DNA from: Bacillus sp. UNC438CL73TsuS30
GTDB taxonomy: Bacteria > Bacillota > Bacilli > Bacillales > Cytobacillaceae
Direction of reading: 5' to 3'
DNA length: 64,000 nt
Assembly (NCBI RefSeq): GCF_000482325.1
Contig: NZ_AXVA01000013.1
Coordinates: 1 to 64,000 of the forward strand
In this document: positions 60,478 through 64,000 of the stretch, one piece after another
How the letters are laid out: every line of letters begins with the position of its first letter
How positions within the stretch are numbered: the first letter of the stretch is position 1
Program-made: the position numbers and the translations under genes
Notes under the pieces: model-generated
What the model saw: only the letters and a program-made list of their open reading frames with translations
What the model was told of the DNA's origin: nothing
Database searches by the model: none

Positions 60478-61326
60478 TTATTCATCCCCTTCAATTGGGA
60501 TGTTAAAAACCTCATAGTTGGACTCTGTAAATTTAATGGTCACAGTACCTTGCTTCTTTGTAAAATATACTTCCGACCAGGAATCCTGTAAATCCTGGAT
60601 CATATCAATATCCGGTGAGTTTTTTTCTGCAGAAAAAAGAATCGATATTTGCGGATTGACCGTATGAATTAATTTCTCAGATAAAGAATTGTCCTCGACC
60701 ATCGTTGGAACCTTAAAGACATTGATATCACCTAGATTTTTTTTCATTAACATCTCCTGTGACCTTGGACTATAGGAAGTCATAAAAAAGAGGCGATGTT
60801 TATAAAACTTTAAAGTAAAATCTAACCCCTCATCCTGTTCATTTCCTGAAAACTGAACGTTTGCAAATACCTCAGGTAAAATCTGTTTCGCTGTCCCTTC
60901 TCCCCAGACCTTTATAGGGATTAAATTAGCGCCATGGAAATGCGCCGACAATTGACTTGAAATTTCACGTGTTGTCACAATTTCTTTTATAAAATAATTG
61001 GAGATTAAATGATTAATTTGAGATTCATTTAATCCTTGTTTATTCGTTAAAATTAAAGAATTAATTTCTTTTACTCCATAGAACCGAAGCCATTCATCTA
61101 ATTCTGACTCTACGCTCTCTCCACCTGTATTCACTAATATATTTTCATTATTAGGGCCTTGAATAAGGGTTGCCTCCCCGTTTGTTAACCCCAAAAAAGA
61201 TACGGCCATTTCATGGTCTTTCAATTTTAAGTTGATACTTTCAAAATCATCCGGGATTAATGAAGAGGCAAAACCCAATGTAGTATTTTGTAAAAATAGA
61301 GTTATTAGGATTAGTAAAATTCTCAT
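60478..61326 (-). CDS. Secreted metallo-beta-lactamase-fold (ComEC-like) protein with degenerate metal site
   Basis: The protein has about 282 residues and a signal peptide (MRILLILITLFLQNTTLGFA). A fold like the C-terminal domain of ComEC follows: EATLIQGPNNENILVNTGG, then SLILTNKQGLNESQINHL. In active relatives this place reads LTHxHxDHxGG; here His and Asp ligands are missing, so hydrolysis is unlikely. ATG at 61326 lies eight bases after GGAGG. It sits between dinG and ypmA, where B. subtilis has nothing similar to my knowledge. Confidence 0.75.
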   Translation of the reverse strand: MRILLILITLFLQNTTLGFASSLIPDDFESINLKLKDHEMAVSFLGLTNGEATLIQGPNNENILVNTGGESVESELDEWLRFYGVKEINSLILTNKQGLNESQINHLISNYFIKEIVTTREISSQLSAHFHGANLIPIKVWGEGTAKQILPEVFANVQFSGNEQDEGLDFTLKFYKHRLFFMTSYSPRSQEMLMKKNLGDINVFKVPTMVEDNSLSEKLIHTVNPQISILFSAEKNSPDIDMIQDLQDSWSEVYFTKKQGTVTIKFTESNYEVFNIPIEGDE

Positions 61327-61411
61327 ACACATTCCCTCCCCTATATTATCTATAGGATGTGTAATTTTACCAAATTTTATCCGAATTTAATGGTTAGGAA
61401 GATTTCATCTT

Positions 61412-64000
61412 TCATAACCACTCGTTAATAATCTCCACAAGTTCATCTATATTACCTTTTTTGACCGGAACAGCAGGAATGGACTTTAAAAAGGCATTGC
61501 CATACTTCGTAGTGATAATCCTTTTATCAAAAACAATGACAATCCCCCTGTCTGAAGCTGTTCGAATCAATCGGCCAAAGCCTTGTTTGAAACGAAGGAT
61601 TGCCTCTGGAAGAGAATAATCCGAAAAGGCATTCCCACCCTGTTGGGTGATATATTGACATTTTGCCTCCGTAAAGGGTTCATCCGGCGGGCTAAATGGA
61701 AGCCTAACAATAATAAGGCAGGATAAATCCTCTCCGGGGATATCTATACCTTCCCAAAAACTACTTGTCCCAAGTAAAATGGCCTTATCATAGCGCTGAA
61801 AATTTCGTGTTAATCTTGTTCTGCTACCACTGGAAATACCTTGAGCAAAAATCGCAAAATCGCTTAAAAAACCACTTTCTTTAATGAGTTCATATGTCTT
61901 TTTCAGCATGTCATAGGCTGTGAAAAGTATCAGCATTCTTCCCTTAGTTGCTTCAGAAAGTGAAATAATATGTTCTGTAATGGTTACAACATAGTCATCC
62001 AGTGAGACAGAATTGATTTCCGGTAAATCCTCCGAAATCAATAGCTTAACATGATCTCCGTAATCAAATGGAGAAGGAATCATCATGGTACAAGCGGAAG
62101 GAAGGCCAATCTCCTTCTTTATATATTCAAATGAATGGTTAACCGTTAACGTGGCGGATGTCACAACAACACTTTTCTTCATATTGAAAAACTTGTCCCT
62201 GAGCGCTACTGCAACTGAGGCTGGTTTCGCTATAAAGGTTGTTACGTTTTGTGGAGACCTATAGTCTACTTCCATCCATTTTACAAAATTTGTTTTTAGA
62301 ATAAAGCATGCTTGGACCGTATTTTTCAATTCTTCTAAATCGTGTAGAAATGAAATCAATTCCTCGATTATATTCCTATGCTCTTGTGTCAGTTTGCCTT
62401 TGTTATTCTCAATCCATGCTAATCTGTCCATCATGGCTGAATGCAAATCCTTTAGCAAGAATGCAAATCTTTCTGCACTATGGACAAGTGCTGACTTCTC
62501 TTTTCCATGGTCTTCGTCTGAAAAGCGCACCTTTGCGCGGGTGAATCCCTTTTTGTTACTTCCCATCTTTTTGGCATATAGGGCGATCAGCTTAAAAAAT
62601 TCATCCATTTCATAAAATAAATCTGTTGCCAGCTTGTTTATTTTAGATGTATGTGTCAACACTTCCGCTTTGCTGCCGGATAATTTCAGCAATTCCTCAA
62701 ACTGATAAAAAAGCTGTTTCTGTTCATAGTGACCAAATTTGCTTAACAGCATTCTAGTGGACAAATAATCTAAGCTAAAGCCAAAAAACTGACTGGCTAC
62801 TTTCTCAAAATGATGTCCTTCATCAATAATGCAGAAATCAAAATTAGGCAGAATGGTCCCATTGGCGGAAAGATCACTTAATAGTAAAGAATGATTGGTA
62901 ATGATTAAATTTGCTTCCTCAGCTGTTTTTTTAGCCCGAAGATAGAAATCCTTTTCAAGCCATTCATTTGATTGTATAAAAACAGTTGGGTCATTTTTTA
63001 TCCGATTCCAATAAAAAGATCCTCCGCTTGCCAGATTTAATTCATCTTTATCACCTGTGTCTGTTTCCATCAACCAGACCAGGATTTGCATTTTCGTTAA
63101 GGTTGTATCGTAATTATCGTTTTCATCTAATAAGGTTTCGTTGAATTTCACCAGGCTTATATAGTGACTTCTTCCTTTCAAAAGCACTGATGTGAATTTA
63201 AAGGGAAGCATTTTTTCAAGCATTGGGATTTCTTTTTTAATAATCTGCTCCTGGAGCTGAATGGTATGAGTACTCACCACAATAGGCTGTCCGTTTTGCT
63301 TAGAATAAAATACACTTGGTAATAAATAACCAAGAGATTTTCCTACCCCTGTCCCCGCTTCAATCAACAAATGCTCCTGTTTTCGAAACGCTTGATAAAT
63401 TCCATCCATCATTGTAAGTTGACCGGTTCTATTTTCAAAGTTTTTAAAGGCCTGCTTTATTATTTTGATTTTTTCCGCTTCTTTTTCAGGATAATGAAGA
63501 GACTCCTTTTCCCGATTTACTGATTGCTTCGCAGTTTCTTTTTTTAAAGCAATTCCCTTAAACATTTCAAGCCCTTCTGGCAGGACCTCTTCAGTAAGAT
63601 CCTTCTCCACGAGTAACTCGTCCAGCAATTGCTGTAAATCACTTTTAAGACCGCCTGAAAGATGTGAAAGCTGTCTTAATGTTGTGATGGGCATTGATGC
63701 CAGTTTGTTAAGCAAAATAAGAAATAATTCTGCTGTTACTTCGGCATCACTGTCGGCTTGATGCGGACGATCGTGCTGCAGATTTTCTTTTTCTGCTAAA
63801 TCTGACAACTTATAGCCGTCTGCTGTTGGATACAGAATCCTTGCCATTTCCACCGTGTCTATTACTGATCCGTAAAATCCCTCAAAGCCAGCAAGCTGTA
63901 ATTCTTCCTGAAGAAATGATAAATCAAATAATACATTATGTGCAACGAAATAAGCCCCTTCAAGAATTTTCTCTATCCTTGGGGCAATTTCTGAAAACTC
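61412..64000 (-). CDS. dinG: DinG: DEDD exonuclease fused to XPD-like helicase (5' end outside window)
   Basis: The frame is open from the stop at 61412 to the window end, giving 862 residues without the start. The first part is the end of a DnaQ-type exonuclease (HNVLFDLSFLQ; HRPHQADSDAEVT-like DRPHQADSDAEV). The helicase has Walker A IEAGTGVGKSLGY, the DEAH-type box CIIDEGHHFEK, motif GTSSFWEGIDIPGE and FGRLIRTASDRG. No Fe-S cysteine set lies between Walker A and DEGH, as known for Firmicute DinG and unlike YpvA. In Staphylococcus aureus the protein works as a 3'-5' exonuclease. Confidence 0.94.
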   Translation of the reverse strand, partial: EFSEIAPRIEKILEGAYFVAHNVLFDLSFLQEELQLAGFEGFYGSVIDTVEMARILYPTADGYKLSDLAEKENLQHDRPHQADSDAEVTAELFLILLNKLASMPITTLRQLSHLSGGLKSDLQQLLDELLVEKDLTEEVLPEGLEMFKGIALKKETAKQSVNREKESLHYPEKEAEKIKIIKQAFKNFENRTGQLTMMDGIYQAFRKQEHLLIEAGTGVGKSLGYLLPSVFYSKQNGQPIVVSTHTIQLQEQIIKKEIPMLEKMLPFKFTSVLLKGRSHYISLVKFNETLLDENDNYDTTLTKMQILVWLMETDTGDKDELNLASGGSFYWNRIKNDPTVFIQSNEWLEKDFYLRAKKTAEEANLIITNHSLLLSDLSANGTILPNFDFCIIDEGHHFEKVASQFFGFSLDYLSTRMLLSKFGHYEQKQLFYQFEELLKLSGSKAEVLTHTSKINKLATDLFYEMDEFFKLIALYAKKMGSNKKGFTRAKVRFSDEDHGKEKSALVHSAERFAFLLKDLHSAMMDRLAWIENNKGKLTQEHRNIIEELISFLHDLEELKNTVQACFILKTNFVKWMEVDYRSPQNVTTFIAKPASVAVALRDKFFNMKKSVVVTSATLTVNHSFEYIKKEIGLPSACTMMIPSPFDYGDHVKLLISEDLPEINSVSLDDYVVTITEHIISLSEATKGRMLILFTAYDMLKKTYELIKESGFLSDFAIFAQGISSGSRTRLTRNFQRYDKAILLGTSSFWEGIDIPGEDLSCLIIVRLPFSPPDEPFTEAKCQYITQQGGNAFSDYSLPEAILRFKQGFGRLIRTASDRGIVIVFDKRIITTKYGNAFLKSIPAVPVKKGNIDELVEIINEWL

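Overview
The window is chromosomal DNA of a spore-forming, low-GC member of the Bacillaceae, most likely Neobacillus or a close Bacillus relative. Evidence: spore genes (cotD, sspL, sspM, yppG); a type B RNase P RNA; sigma-A promoters and AGGAGG-type ribosome binding sites; and long gene-order agreement with the Bacillus subtilis region cspD-ypeQ-ypeP-ypdQ ... sspL-ypcP ... ypbR-ypbQ-bcsA ... ypwA ... ypvA-ypsC-rnpB-gpsB-ypsA-cotD-yprB-yprA ... yppG-yppF-yppE-sspM-yppC-recU-ponA-ypoC-nth-dnaD-aspB-ypmB-ypmA-dinG. No tRNA, rRNA operon, CRISPR array or prophage was seen.

Layout. 1-5.9 kb is an accessory catabolic island. The 5' tip of a group II intron sits directly behind the terminator of a large flavin/Fe-S oxidoreductase. 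A PAS-containing sigma-54 activator is divergent from it, followed by a sodium:solute symporter with a tiny membrane partner. Both the oxidoreductase and the symporter unit have good -24/-12 sigma-54 promoters, so this looks like one regulon for import and oxidative breakdown of an unknown, possibly N-methylated, compound. 5.9-16 kb is mixed housekeeping: ABC-F factor, HD hydrolase, DegV, glutathione peroxidase, metA (with the acetyltransferase-type Glu111), a methyltransferase, mntR and topB.

16-27 kb holds cspD, two RNase H-like proteins, sspL, the flap endonuclease ypcP, the double dynamin DynA and the bcsA-ypbQ alkylpyrone pair. Between dynA and ypbQ lies a complete minigene for a 27-residue membrane peptide under an apparent Fur-controlled promoter. 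27.4-38.8 kb is a respiratory insertion in the conserved backbone: a three-subunit ba3-type cytochrome oxidase, ypwA, a quinol nitric oxide reductase, and a divergent five-gene unit (Crp/Fnr regulator, two DUF2249 proteins, a heme-copper-oxidase/NnrS-like membrane protein, a DUF59 Fe-S assembly protein). The nor/crp intergenic region carries a TGTGA-N6-TCACA box at about -41.5 from a predicted nor start site, and a Fur-like box.

38.8-64 kb is mostly the conserved ypv/yps/ypr/ypp/ypo/ypm block: DNA repair (MrfAB, RecU, Nth, YpvA, DinG), cell-wall synthesis and division (PonA, GpsB, YpsA), replication initiation (DnaD), RNase P RNA and spore coat proteins. It is interrupted by a second Crp/Fnr regulator, an Hsp20 gene and a pair of REP-like palindromic elements. 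dinG runs off the right edge. Many starts were moved downstream of the longest open frame to match the best ribosome binding site. All family assignments come from reading motifs and recall, not from database searches.
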